A stretch of 64,000 nucleotides of DNA, taken from assembly GCF_902506345.1 (NCBI RefSeq), contig NZ_LR733413.1:378531-442530 (forward strand). The letters are read 5' to 3'. The notes under the pieces were generated by a model, which saw only the letters and a list, made by a program, of their open reading frames with translations, was not told the origin of the DNA and made no database searches. Position numbers and translations under genes: made by a program. The stretch is from Flavobacterium sp. 9R (GTDB lineage Bacteria > Bacteroidota > Bacteroidia > Flavobacteriales > Flavobacteriaceae). Positions 1-9,322 of the stretch are shown piece by piece (the stretch's first letter is position 1; every line of letters starts with the position of its first letter).

Positions 1-350
1 ATAATGAATGGAACGGTCAGTGTTTTTAAAACCGTTTCCATTTCGCCCGTGCGGTGTAAGGCATTAAAGTCTAAAGTAAAAACAAGTTCCACTTCATTTA
101 AGATGGCAGTACATTTTTCTCTTTCTTTTTCGTAAACTTCTACCGTTTCAGAACCCGGTAACCAAGCCAGAAAATCCGGAAATTCATTGGGTGCAATTAC
201 AACGGGTTGGTGGTTGATTTTAATCAGGAAATGATACAACGCCAAGGTTGAGCCCATAGCATCGCCGTCTGGCCCTCGGTGCGGAATAATCGCAATTTTT
301 TTTGGTGTTGCTAATAACTCTTGAACTGCTTGAATATCTTGTATTGTCAT
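1..350 (-). CDS. DHH-family phosphoesterase, NrnA-like (5' part only)
   Basis: Reading the minus strand from ATG at 350 gives MTIQDIQAVQELLATPKKIA and then the DHH-type metal-binding motif HRGPDGDAMGS near residue 24. A second Asp-containing strand, LVFTLDFNALHR, follows near residue 90. This is the N-terminal part of bifunctional oligoribonuclease/PAP phosphatases (NrnA), cytoplasmic enzymes that degrade short oligoribonucleotides or 3'-phosphoadenosine 5'-phosphate. Only about 116 codons are present; the frame is open to the left edge and the DHHA1 domain lies outside. The family call is firm. The choice between the two substrates cannot be made from this fragment. Confidence 0.85.
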   Translation of the reverse strand, partial: MTIQDIQAVQELLATPKKIAIIPHRGPDGDAMGSTLALYHFLIKINHQPVVIAPNEFPDFLAWLPGSETVEVYEKEREKCTAILNEVELVFTLDFNALHRTGEMETVLKTLTVPFI

Positions 351-373
351 TCGTAATTTTGATTTTTTTAAAG

Positions 374-432
374 AACACCAATTAACTGCTTCGCCTTTTC
401 ATTTTTGACCAGATTGTTTAGTTATTGGTGTT
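374..432 (-). other. Imperfect hairpin between CLC gene and nrnA-like gene
   Basis: AACACCAAT-t-AACT (374-387) pairs with AGTT-ATTGGTGTT (420-432) except for one unpaired base, leaving a 32-base loop. It lies downstream of the CLC gene and just upstream of the DHH gene on the same strand. It has no good T-run on the minus strand, so it could be a weak terminator or a leader structure. I see nothing else in 351-521. Confidence 0.4.
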
Positions 433-521
433 GAACTCCATTAGAGGTGATGTTCATTTCATAAGTTGCGAAATTACATTTTTTTATCTAATGTAAAAAT
501 CATTAAGAGTTATTTGGGATT

Positions 522-1775
522 TTAACGAAACGGAAGTTTTCTTCTAATGCTCTCATACAAAACTGCCTTTGGTCCTTTTACAATTTGCGATTTATAAATC
601 CCTACTGCTCCTGAACAAAAATAGGCAATGATACACGCCAAAGCTATGTAAGCGCCACTTTCTAAGCCAAAAAGCTCTATTCCCATTAAGCTACAAGCAA
701 TAGGTGTATGCGTGGCACCAGAAAAGACAGCCACAAATCCCATTCCTGCCAAAAGCGCGATGGGCATCGGAACAACAAGCGACAGAGAACTTCCTAAAGT
801 AGCACCTACAAAAAACAAAGGCGTTACTTCTCCTCCTTTAAATCCAGCCCCTAAGGTAAAACCAGTAAATAGAATTTTCAATAAAAAAGCATACCAAGGA
901 TTTGCCGTACTAAAAGCGTCAACAATCACTGGTACTCCTAATCCAATATAAGGTTGCACCGAAAAATTAAAAATCACCAAAGCCAAAATACAACCACCCA
1001 CCAAAGGTCGAAAAGGCGAGTAAGCAATGGTTTTGTTAAATAAAAGACCCCAAAAATGAGTCGAACGCGAAAAGAGTAGTGCGGCAAGTCCAAAAAGAAC
1101 GCTTGCGAAAACCGTCCAAAAAATAGTAGCAAGCGAAAATTCAGGCACAATCGGAATGGTATAGTGAGTGTGAGTTACCGGCCATAATTCAACAGTGTAA
1201 TAGGCAATGAAAGCCACTGCAAAAGACAAAAACACAGTCTTAAAAGTTACTTTTTTAAAACTCAGTACTTCGATGGCAAAGATTGCTCCCGCAATTGGTG
1301 TTCCAAAAACAGAAGCAAAACCCGCGCTGATACCGAGAACCAACATAGTCTTTCGGTCAATAACAGCCCATTTAAACATACGCTGAATTCCGTCCGAAAT
1401 CGCTGCTCCCATTTGCACCGCTGTACCTTCACGTCCCGCAGAACCTCCAAAAAGATGCGTGAGTAAAGTGGTAATCAAAACCAAAGGTGCCATTCTGAAG
1501 GGTATGGTTTGTTGCGGTGTGTCGTATTCTTCCAAAATTAAATTATTGCCCTTGACTACCGATTTTCCGTAGTAATGGTACAACAAGCCAATGGCAAATC
1601 CACCCAAAGGTAAGAAGCCAATAATCCAGAAATTATCCGTTCTAATTTGGGTAACTTTTTCTAAAGCCAACAAAAAAATCGCTGATGCCGACCCAGAAAA
1701 AAAGCCTACCACTACACAAACGAAAATCCATTGGAGTAGAGTAAGCCCTTTATTTTTTATCGCGTCAAAAGTCAT
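522..1775 (-). CDS. CLC-family anion transporter, probable fluoride (CLC-F) type
   Basis: Polytopic inner-membrane protein of about 417 residues, the usual size for prokaryotic CLC transporters. The gating motif is GSAGREGT, with the gate glutamate near residue 116, and the later conserved loop reads GGEVTPLF. The first selectivity motif is GNNLI instead of GSGIP. In published CLC-F fluoride/proton antiporters the GSGIP serine is lost and GREGP is replaced by GREGT/V, so fluoride export is the best inference; chloride transport is the alternative. I chose ATG at 1775; a longer frame from 1820 adds 15 residues that look unlike a CLC N-terminus. I find no fluoride riboswitch upstream, where a palindromic repeat lies instead. 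Confidence 0.85.
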   Translation of the reverse strand: MTFDAIKNKGLTLLQWIFVCVVVGFFSGSASAIFLLALEKVTQIRTDNFWIIGFLPLGGFAIGLLYHYYGKSVVKGNNLILEEYDTPQQTIPFRMAPLVLITTLLTHLFGGSAGREGTAVQMGAAISDGIQRMFKWAVIDRKTMLVLGISAGFASVFGTPIAGAIFAIEVLSFKKVTFKTVFLSFAVAFIAYYTVELWPVTHTHYTIPIVPEFSLATIFWTVFASVLFGLAALLFSRSTHFWGLLFNKTIAYSPFRPLVGGCILALVIFNFSVQPYIGLGVPVIVDAFSTANPWYAFLLKILFTGFTLGAGFKGGEVTPLFFVGATLGSSLSLVVPMPIALLAGMGFVAVFSGATHTPIACSLMGIELFGLESGAYIALACIIAYFCSGAVGIYKSQIVKGPKAVLYESIRRKLPFR

Positions 1776-1861
1776 AAGTGAGAAACAAAAGCAAATAATG
1801 TTGCTAATGTAAGCATTCAATTTAAATTTAGAATACTAATCCTTTGTATGAATTTTTTTTA

Positions 1862-2004
1862 AACCACATAGAAAAATAGAATTTATAGTTTTTAAAAAAG
1901 AAAAAAAAGACGTTTTACTATTCACATAGCACATCTATGTGATAAATAGAGCTATTTCTATTTTTTCTATGTTGATTTGCTTTAATCTATGATTCTATGT
2001 GGTT
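1862..2004. repeat. Nested palindromic CATAGA repeat element
   Basis: Perfect 12-bp outer arms AACCACATAGAA (1862-1873) and TTCTATGTGGTT (1993-2004) enclose an inner perfect hairpin CACATAG-cacat-CTATGTG (1923-1941). The word CATAGA or its complement recurs between them. The element fills most of the gap between the RidA-like gene and the CLC gene, both on the minus strand. It codes for nothing visible. It looks like a small non-coding mobile or structural repeat; a second copy was not found in this window. Confidence 0.7.
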
Positions 2005-2040
2005 ACTTTTTTTATTTGATTTTGCACCCAACGTGAATAG

Positions 2041-2427
2041 CTATTCAGCCGCAATAGCCGTAAATTCAATTTCAACCAAATATTCTGGCGCGACCAATTG
2101 ATTAATGCCATAAAAACCAGTCGTAGGTTTCACCTCTTTAAAGAAAGTGGAGTGTGCTCTCGCCACATCCTCAAAAGTGCTAACATCGGTAGTAAAAATG
2201 CGAGTTCTAATCACATCTTTCATTCCCACATTCAAATCCTCCAAAACTTTTTCAACTCTTTCGAGTATGTTCAGCGTTTGCGCATACGCATCATTTGCCT
2301 TCACTTTTTCGCCATCCACAATCGCTACAGTTCCCGAAACTTCTATGATGTTTCCAATACGAACCGCACGACAGTACCCCATTTTATCCTCCCACGGTGA
2401 CCCTGTCAAAATATTTTGTCTTTTCAT
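2041..2427 (-). CDS. RidA/YjgF-family protein lacking the usual arginine
   Basis: 128 residues, full length for the Rid family, with the family core (VSGTVAIVDG, QTLNILERVEKVLE, VEIEFTAIA at the C-terminus). Enamine/imine deaminases of the RidA subgroup carry a conserved Arg before the final strand. Here that stretch reads TGFYGINQLVAPEYLVEIE and has no Arg, so canonical imine deamination is not expected and this is probably another Rid subgroup. It is monocistronic. A TAnnTTTG box reads on the minus strand at 2469-2476 (TAGTTTTG), about 40 bases before the ATG. Confidence 0.85.
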   Translation of the reverse strand: MKRQNILTGSPWEDKMGYCRAVRIGNIIEVSGTVAIVDGEKVKANDAYAQTLNILERVEKVLEDLNVGMKDVIRTRIFTTDVSTFEDVARAHSTFFKEVKPTTGFYGINQLVAPEYLVEIEFTAIAAE

Positions 2428-2468
2428 TTTCCTAATTTAAAATTACTTTTTGGTTATTAATAGAACAA

Positions 2469-2476
2469 CAAAACTA
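2469..2476 (-). promoter_or_regulatory. TAnnTTTG box for the RidA-like gene
   Basis: TAGTTTTG on the minus strand matches the Bacteroidota -7 consensus, 41 bases upstream of the ATG. No clean TTG element is present at the usual distance. Confidence 0.45.
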
Positions 2477-2540
2477 GGCAATCATCGTTCAATAAAAAAA
2501 CGATTCGAATACGTTAAAAGTTACATTTGTTTCTTTTTTT

Positions 2541-2641
2541 GGAGCAGTAACAAAGCGCATTTTTGCCATCATCGTCCCGTGATACGCTATATCTTTGCCG
2601 CCGAACCCCGGCAGCAAAGGATGCCGCTCCTCCCGGGGCTA
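2541..2641 (-). repeat. Dispersed hairpin repeat, copy A
   Basis: Minus-oriented copy of the seven-member family. Read on the minus strand it starts TAGCCCCGGGAGGAGCGGCA, holds the hairpin TTTGC-t-GCCG-gggtt-CGGC-g-GCAAA, continues with ATATAGCG and CACGGGACGATG, and ends CTGCTCC. It sits in the 408-base gap between the divergent RidA-like gene and the secreted-protein gene. The rest of that gap holds only the two facing TAnnTTTG boxes. Confidence 0.85.
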
Positions 2642-2769
2642 GCAGGAAACAAAGAGTCTTTTTGTATGCATCGTTCAATATGTTTCTAGGAACATCGATA
2701 ACATACTTAGAAAATACCTATTAAATGTTAAGATATTTCTAATACCTTAGTATAAAATAAGAAATAAGT

Positions 2770-2777
2770 TAGTTTTG
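2770..2777 (+). promoter_or_regulatory. TAnnTTTG box upstream of the secreted-protein gene
   Basis: TAGTTTTG matches the Bacteroidota -7 box, 58 bases before the ATG at 2836. No clear -33 TTG is seen. Confidence 0.4.
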
Positions 2778-2835
2778 TAAACAGAAAGGGATTCTTCCTT
2801 TGCAATCAATCGAAATTACAAAAGCATCTTAGCGA

Positions 2836-3510
2836 ATGAAACATTTTCTATTCCTTTTTTTATTCTTGGTTTTGGCATTCAAAGGAAATGCTCAAGCGGA
2901 GTTTGGTCCAAAATTCAAACCCATTCCTCCGGCTAAATTTCCTGCAGCGCCAAAGAAAAAAGTTATTCCTCCCGCCGAGCTGCCCAAAATAGAACAACCT
3001 AACGTGTTTAATTCTCCAGAAAATCCCAATAAAGCATCAACTTCAATCACAAAGTCAAACGATGTGGATATGTTTCCCAAAGAGAAATTCATCAACGTGG
3101 GCGAGGAGTATTTAAAAAAGATGCAAAAAGACGTCGACAAAACGTTGAACGAAAACAATATGCCTTTGCTTCGTCGTAATTTCGATTTCGGTCAAATCAA
3201 TACCAAATCCAAATATGTGATTGTAAGAGTGCGAGATTTTATTTATGTAGATGGCGACTTACTTCGAATATATCAAAATGCGACAATACTCAAAGAGCAA
3301 GTTTTTCTTGGCGATTCTTTTACGGATATCAAAATTTTATTGGGTGAAGGCTTTAATAAACTAGATTTCGAGGCGCTAAATACGGGAACTAGTGGAGGCA
3401 ACACCGCCGAAATCATCATTATAGACGACCAGAAAAAAGTGCTTTCCAAAAATTATTGGGACAACTTAGCCACTGGTTTTAAGGGAACTATACTGTTGGT
3501 GAAAGAATAA
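2836..3510 (+). CDS. Secreted or periplasmic protein of unknown function
   Basis: 224 residues with a clear signal peptide: MKHF, a Phe/Leu-rich core, and cleavage after GNAQA. A Pro/Lys-rich linker (residues about 25-60, repeated PPA/PK) leads into a folded C-terminal half with alternating beta-type segments (YVIVRVRDFIYVDGDLLRIY, then ILLGEGFNKLDFEALN and AEIIIIDDQKKVL). I recognise no catalytic motif or named domain. It lies 78 bases upstream of guaA, but a separate promoter box precedes guaA, so cotranscription is not required. Confidence 0.75.
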   Translation: MKHFLFLFLFLVLAFKGNAQAEFGPKFKPIPPAKFPAAPKKKVIPPAELPKIEQPNVFNSPENPNKASTSITKSNDVDMFPKEKFINVGEEYLKKMQKDVDKTLNENNMPLLRRNFDFGQINTKSKYVIVRVRDFIYVDGDLLRIYQNATILKEQVFLGDSFTDIKILLGEGFNKLDFEALNTGTSGGNTAEIIIIDDQKKVLSKNYWDNLATGFKGTILLVKE

Positions 3511-3577
3511 GATTTCATTCCTTTTTGCAAAATAAAAATTTTTCAAAATTCAATTTTTCAATTCCGAAATTTAGAAG

Positions 3578-3585
3578 TATTTTTG
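3578..3585 (+). promoter_or_regulatory. TAnnTTTG box abutting guaA
   Basis: TATTTTTG ends only three bases before the guaA ATG at 3589. If it is the -7 element, transcription would start at or within a few bases of the start codon, giving a leaderless or near-leaderless message. It also rules out the upstream TTG at 3583, which lies inside the box, as a start codon. Confidence 0.5.
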
Positions 3586-3588
3586 CGC

Positions 3589-5118
3589 ATGCAACACAAC
3601 GTACTTATTTTAGATTTCGGGTCGCAATACACTCAGCTTATTGCGCGAAGAGTTCGAGAATTAAACATATTCTGCGAAATCTTCCCTTACAATCACTTTC
3701 CTAGTGATTTATCATCTTACAAAGCAGTAATTCTTGGAGGAAGTCCATTTTCTGTTCGTTCAGAAGATGCTCCACATCCAGATTTATCTCAAATTAGAGG
3801 AAAACTTCCTATGCTTGCCGTATGTTACGGAGCGCAATATTTAGCGCATTTTAGCGGTGGAGAAGTAGCAGCTTCTAATACTAGAGAATATGGTAGAGCC
3901 AATTTGTCTTTCATCAAAGAAAATGAAATCTTCTTCGAAGGTGTTTCTGAGAATAGCCAAGTTTGGATGAGCCATAGTGATAGTATCAAAGCATTACCAA
4001 CCAACGGTGTTAAATTAGCGAGTACTCACGATGTAGAATTTGCAGCTTACAAAATTGAAGGCGAAACCACTTATGCTATTCAATACCATCCAGAGGTTTT
4101 TCACTCTACCGATGGTTCTAAAATGTTGGAGAATTTCTTGGTAAAAATTGCCGAAGTGCCTCAAAACTTTACACCAAACGCTTTCGTAGAAGAAATTGTA
4201 GCTGAAATGAAAGAGAAAATCGGAAATGACAAGGTGGTTCTTGGTCTTTCTGGTGGAGTAGATTCTACTGTAGCTGCGGTATTATTGAATAAAGCAATTG
4301 GTAAAAACCTATATTGTATTTTTGTAAATAACGGCTTACTTCGTAAAAACGAGTTCCAAAGTGTTTTAGACCAATACGAAGGTATGGGACTAAATGTGAA
4401 AGGAGTGGATGCTTCGCAACGTTTTTATGATGCACTTGCTGGAATTACAGACCCAGAATTAAAAAGAAAAGCCATCGGAAATGCTTTTATAGAAGTTTTT
4501 GATGATGAGTCACACAAAATAGAAGATGTTACTTGGTTAGCTCAAGGAACAATTTATCCTGATGTAATTGAGTCAGTTTCGGTAAAAGGACCTTCTGCAA
4601 CTATCAAATCACATCATAATGTGGGTGGTTTACCAGATTATATGAAACTGAAAATTGTAGAACCACTGCGTATGCTTTTCAAAGACGAAGTACGTCGAGT
4701 AGGAGCTACTTTAGGAATCGACCCGGAGTTATTGGGAAGACATCCTTTCCCAGGGCCAGGTTTGTCTATTCGTATTCTGGGAGATATTACTCCAGAAAAA
4801 GTACAAATTTTGCAAGATGTTGATAAAGTTTTTATCGATGGTTTAAAATCTTGGGGATTGTATGACAAAGTTTGGCAAGCAGGTGCTATTTTGTTGCCTG
4901 TAAATAGTGTTGGTGTAATGGGCGATGAGCGTACTTACGAAAAAGTAGTAGCGCTTAGAGCGGTTGAATCTACCGATGGTATGACTGCGGATTGGGTACA
5001 TTTACCTTATGAGTTTTTGATGAAAGTATCTAACGATATCATCAATAAAGTAAAAGGTGTTAATCGTGTGGTTTACGATATTAGTTCGAAACCGCCAGCC
5101 ACAATCGAGTGGGAATAA
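3589..5118 (+). CDS. guaA: GMP synthase (glutamine-hydrolysing)
   Basis: 509 residues from ATG at 3589. It amidates XMP to GMP using glutamine and ATP in cytoplasmic purine synthesis. The N-terminal class-I glutaminase domain has nucleophile Cys79 (AVCYGAQ) and the His167/Glu169 pair (YHPEV). The ATP-pyrophosphatase domain has the P-loop SGGVDST (221-227). The C-terminal dimerisation domain ends KPPATIEWE, the standard GuaA terminus. All domains are present and the length is typical. A hairpin follows at 5168-5208. Confidence 0.97.
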   Translation: MQHNVLILDFGSQYTQLIARRVRELNIFCEIFPYNHFPSDLSSYKAVILGGSPFSVRSEDAPHPDLSQIRGKLPMLAVCYGAQYLAHFSGGEVAASNTREYGRANLSFIKENEIFFEGVSENSQVWMSHSDSIKALPTNGVKLASTHDVEFAAYKIEGETTYAIQYHPEVFHSTDGSKMLENFLVKIAEVPQNFTPNAFVEEIVAEMKEKIGNDKVVLGLSGGVDSTVAAVLLNKAIGKNLYCIFVNNGLLRKNEFQSVLDQYEGMGLNVKGVDASQRFYDALAGITDPELKRKAIGNAFIEVFDDESHKIEDVTWLAQGTIYPDVIESVSVKGPSATIKSHHNVGGLPDYMKLKIVEPLRMLFKDEVRRVGATLGIDPELLGRHPFPGPGLSIRILGDITPEKVQILQDVDKVFIDGLKSWGLYDKVWQAGAILLPVNSVGVMGDERTYEKVVALRAVESTDGMTADWVHLPYEFLMKVSNDIINKVKGVNRVVYDISSKPPATIEWE

Positions 5119-5167
5119 AATAAATTGTCGAGTTTCTTTTTTAAGAGAAATTACAATAATTAATACG

Positions 5168-5208
5168 AAAACGGTATCAGATTTTGGAATAAAATTTGAT
5201 ACCGTTTT
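5168..5208 (+). terminator. Hairpin after guaA
   Basis: 12-bp arms AAAACGGTATCA (5168-5179) and TGATACCGTTTT (5197-5208) with a short inner helix ATTTT/AAAAT. The T-run is short (four bases), so it may be an intrinsic terminator or an operator next to the following promoter box TATCTTTG at 5211-5218. Confidence 0.55.
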
Positions 5209-5245
5209 GCTATCTTTGAACGGTACTAATTTATAATTTATTCGG

Positions 5246-7207
5246 ATGCAATATTATAGTAAGATTTGGCTTTGTGGGTTGTTTTTTATAGGAAGTTTAT
5301 TTGCTCAAGACAAAGCAATTACTCATAAAGTAGCTAAAGGCGAAACCATCGCACAAATTGCTCAGAAGTACAAAGTAAGTCCGTACGACATCTATCAATT
5401 AAATCCAGATGCTCAAGCAGGAATCAGCCAAAATACGCTTTTACTAATACCTAAAGCAGGAGCTAAAGTTCAGTCTAAAACAGTAACTAGTTCAACGGTT
5501 GTTTCTAAAAAAGTAACCCACGAGGTAGCGCCAAAAGAGACTTTATTTGGAATTCAAAAAAAGTATAATGTTACCGAAGTGGCTTTGTTCAAAGCGAACC
5601 CTTTTTTAGAAAAAGACGGTCTGCAAATTGGGCAAACACTCGTTATTCCAAATGGTGTTGTGACCAAAACCACTACAGCAACTGCTGCTCCAAAAACGGT
5701 AACTCCCGTTTTTCATTTGGTACAACCTCAAGAAACCAAGTTTTCGATTGCTAAGAAATACAATATCACCATTGAAGAATTGGAGAAAAAAAATCCAGAA
5801 GTGGTAGCCAATCTTCCAGTTGGTTTTAATTTAATAATTAAAGGAAATCGTCCTAAAGAAGTAAAAGAGATTCCCGTAGTTGCTGACAAAAAAGACCTTT
5901 CGCCTACAGTTGTTCCAAAGGCTATTGTTTCGGATTTTCAAAATTATACGGTGAAACCAAAAGAAACCTTGTATAGTTTGACCAAAACTTCAGGTTTGTC
6001 ACAAGAAGAGTTGATAGCTTTAAATCCTGAATTAAAAAATGGCGTTCAAGAAGGAATGGTGATTAAGTTGCCAGCAGCAGTAAAGCTGATAGCACAACAA
6101 GAAGCTAAAAAAAGCATTACTCAATTGAGTAAACAAAGTGCCGCTGATAGAAAAAAGTTGGTTTTGTTGTTGCCTTTCAATATCGCAAAAATTGAAAGTG
6201 ATACCGTTAACTCAACCGTTGAACGTTTAAAGAAAGACAAGTTTTTGAATATGACTTTGGATTTCTACTCGGGTGCTTTGATTGCTATAGATTCTGCCAA
6301 GCAATTAGGAATTGATGTGGATGTTCAGGTTTTTGATTCTCAAGAAACCAAAATGAGTTCTCAGGTTCCGTCATTAATCAAAAATAACAATATAGAAAAT
6401 GCACAAGTAGTTATTGGTCCGTTTTATCAAAATAATGTGGAAAAAACAGCTGAATTACTTAGCGGGACTGATGTTGCGGTAATTTCTCCATTATCAAAAG
6501 AAACTGGAAAAGCATTTCCTAATTTATATCAATCTATTGTTTCGGCCGATGTAATTAAAAATGCGGCTTTTGATTTTATGAAAAGCAAGGAGGGTAATAT
6601 AATTGCGGTTGTAGATAAGAAAAAAGAATCCGCAAGAAGCTATTTTAACCAATTCCAAAAAGAGGTGAAAATTGCACCACTTACCCCTGCAGGTGGTTTA
6701 AATGTTGAGGCTTTGAAAGGTTTGTTGGATAAAGATAAAATGAATTATGTCATTTTAGAAACAGGAAGCACAATGTTAATTAAATCTACCATTGCAACAC
6801 TTTTGGCGGTTATGAAAACTCACAAAGTGCAATTGGTAACTTTAGAGCCTAATCCTACTTTGGATACAGACGAAATTTCATTTGCTAATTTGGTAAAATT
6901 AAAGTTGATGTATCCATCGGCTATTCGTGAAAATGAAACAGATGAAGCTCGCATTTTTGAACAAAAATACCGCAAGGAAAACAAAGTGTACCCAAGTTCA
7001 TTTGCTACAAGAGGTTTTGATCTTACGTTTGATACGCTAATGCGAATGGCTCAGGACAAAACGTTTCAAGAAACCATTGAAAGTGCTGCAACGGAACAAG
7101 TAGAAAACCGTTTTGAATACTACAAAAAAGAAGAGGGTGGCTATACAAATAAAGGTGTTTATATCTTGTATTACGATTCGGATATGACGATTAAACAAGC
7201 CAATTAG
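5246..7207 (+). CDS. LysM-repeat protein with periplasmic-binding-protein-like domain
   Basis: 653 residues with a short signal peptide (cleavage near SLFAQ, residue 21). Four LysM modules lie at about 26-69, 91-135, 156-198 and 232-275, each with the GETxxxIAxKY or KETLxxI core. From about 306 to 650 follows a receptor-type ligand-binding fold (VLLLPFNIAK at its start, then VVIGPFYQNN). LysM binds peptidoglycan glycans. The second half resembles the fold of LpoA-type activators and amino-acid-binding proteins, so a cell-wall regulatory role is a reasonable inference, not a demonstrated one. A TATCTTTG box lies at 5211-5218. The DUF3820 gene follows after 8 bases, probably in one operon. Confidence 0.85.
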   Translation: MQYYSKIWLCGLFFIGSLFAQDKAITHKVAKGETIAQIAQKYKVSPYDIYQLNPDAQAGISQNTLLLIPKAGAKVQSKTVTSSTVVSKKVTHEVAPKETLFGIQKKYNVTEVALFKANPFLEKDGLQIGQTLVIPNGVVTKTTTATAAPKTVTPVFHLVQPQETKFSIAKKYNITIEELEKKNPEVVANLPVGFNLIIKGNRPKEVKEIPVVADKKDLSPTVVPKAIVSDFQNYTVKPKETLYSLTKTSGLSQEELIALNPELKNGVQEGMVIKLPAAVKLIAQQEAKKSITQLSKQSAADRKKLVLLLPFNIAKIESDTVNSTVERLKKDKFLNMTLDFYSGALIAIDSAKQLGIDVDVQVFDSQETKMSSQVPSLIKNNNIENAQVVIGPFYQNNVEKTAELLSGTDVAVISPLSKETGKAFPNLYQSIVSADVIKNAAFDFMKSKEGNIIAVVDKKKESARSYFNQFQKEVKIAPLTPAGGLNVEALKGLLDKDKMNYVILETGSTMLIKSTIATLLAVMKTHKVQLVTLEPNPTLDTDEISFANLVKLKLMYPSAIRENETDEARIFEQKYRKENKVYPSSFATRGFDLTFDTLMRMAQDKTFQETIESAATEQVENRFEYYKKEEGGYTNKGVYILYYDSDMTIKQAN

Positions 7208-7215
7208 TTTTTATT

Positions 7216-7446
7216 TTGGATGAAAATCAAAAACACTTGATTCAATTGGCACACACTAAAATGCCTTTTGGAAAATATGAAGGTTGGTATCTTATTGATA
7301 TCCCTGAATATTATATCGTTTGGTACAGAAATAAAGGATTTCCCAAAGGTGTTTTGGGCGAACAACTGCAATTAATTTATGAATTAAAAGCCAACGGATT
7401 AGAAGATTTAATTCGGAACATAAAAAAGAAATACCCTAAACCATAA
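7216..7446 (+). CDS. DUF3820 family protein
   Basis: 76 residues, the full length of small DUF3820 proteins, with the conserved core MPFGKYEGWYLIDIPEYY followed by W and KGFPKG. The function is unknown; the family is cytoplasmic and has been linked by annotation to quorum-sensing or nuclease-like contexts without proof. No in-frame ATG precedes the core; TTG at 7216 gives an N-terminus (MDENQKHLIQLAHTKMPFGK) of expected length, so TTG is the likely start. It lies 8 bases after the LysM gene, and a strong terminator follows, which closes the transcription unit. Confidence 0.8.
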   Translation: MDENQKHLIQLAHTKMPFGKYEGWYLIDIPEYYIVWYRNKGFPKGVLGEQLQLIYELKANGLEDLIRNIKKKYPKP

Positions 7447-7450
7447 AAGT

Positions 7451-7512
7451 GACACCTCAGGAATTAGAGCAATACTTTAGCTAGTATTCTAAATCCTGAG
7501 GTGTCTTTTTTA
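7451..7512 (+). terminator. Strong rho-independent terminator
   Basis: GACACCTCAGGA (7451-7462) pairs with TCCTGAGGTGTC (7494-7505). Inner helices TTAGA/TCTAA and AATACT/AGTATT extend the stem, and a run of six T follows. It ends the LysM-DUF3820 unit. Confidence 0.85.
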
Positions 7513-7553
7513 TTGTGGTTAAATTCTAAAAATCTCCCGAATGAAGCAGGTAA

Positions 7554-9233
<1,680 letters not shown>

Positions 9234-9322
9234 TACAATAGTTGTAACAAAGCATTTAAGTTGTATTCTAACACTAAACTGGAGTAAACTGCTTCAGTTT
9301 TGAATTTTGAACATAGATAATA

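Noticed and set aside
1776..2040. Fluoride riboswitch upstream of the CLC gene
   Set aside because: I looked for the conserved pieces of the crcB motif on the minus strand and found only the CATAGA palindrome.
2450..2689. Plus-strand frame of 79 codons
   Set aside because: It covers repeat copy A and the promoter region; no start context and no protein-like composition.
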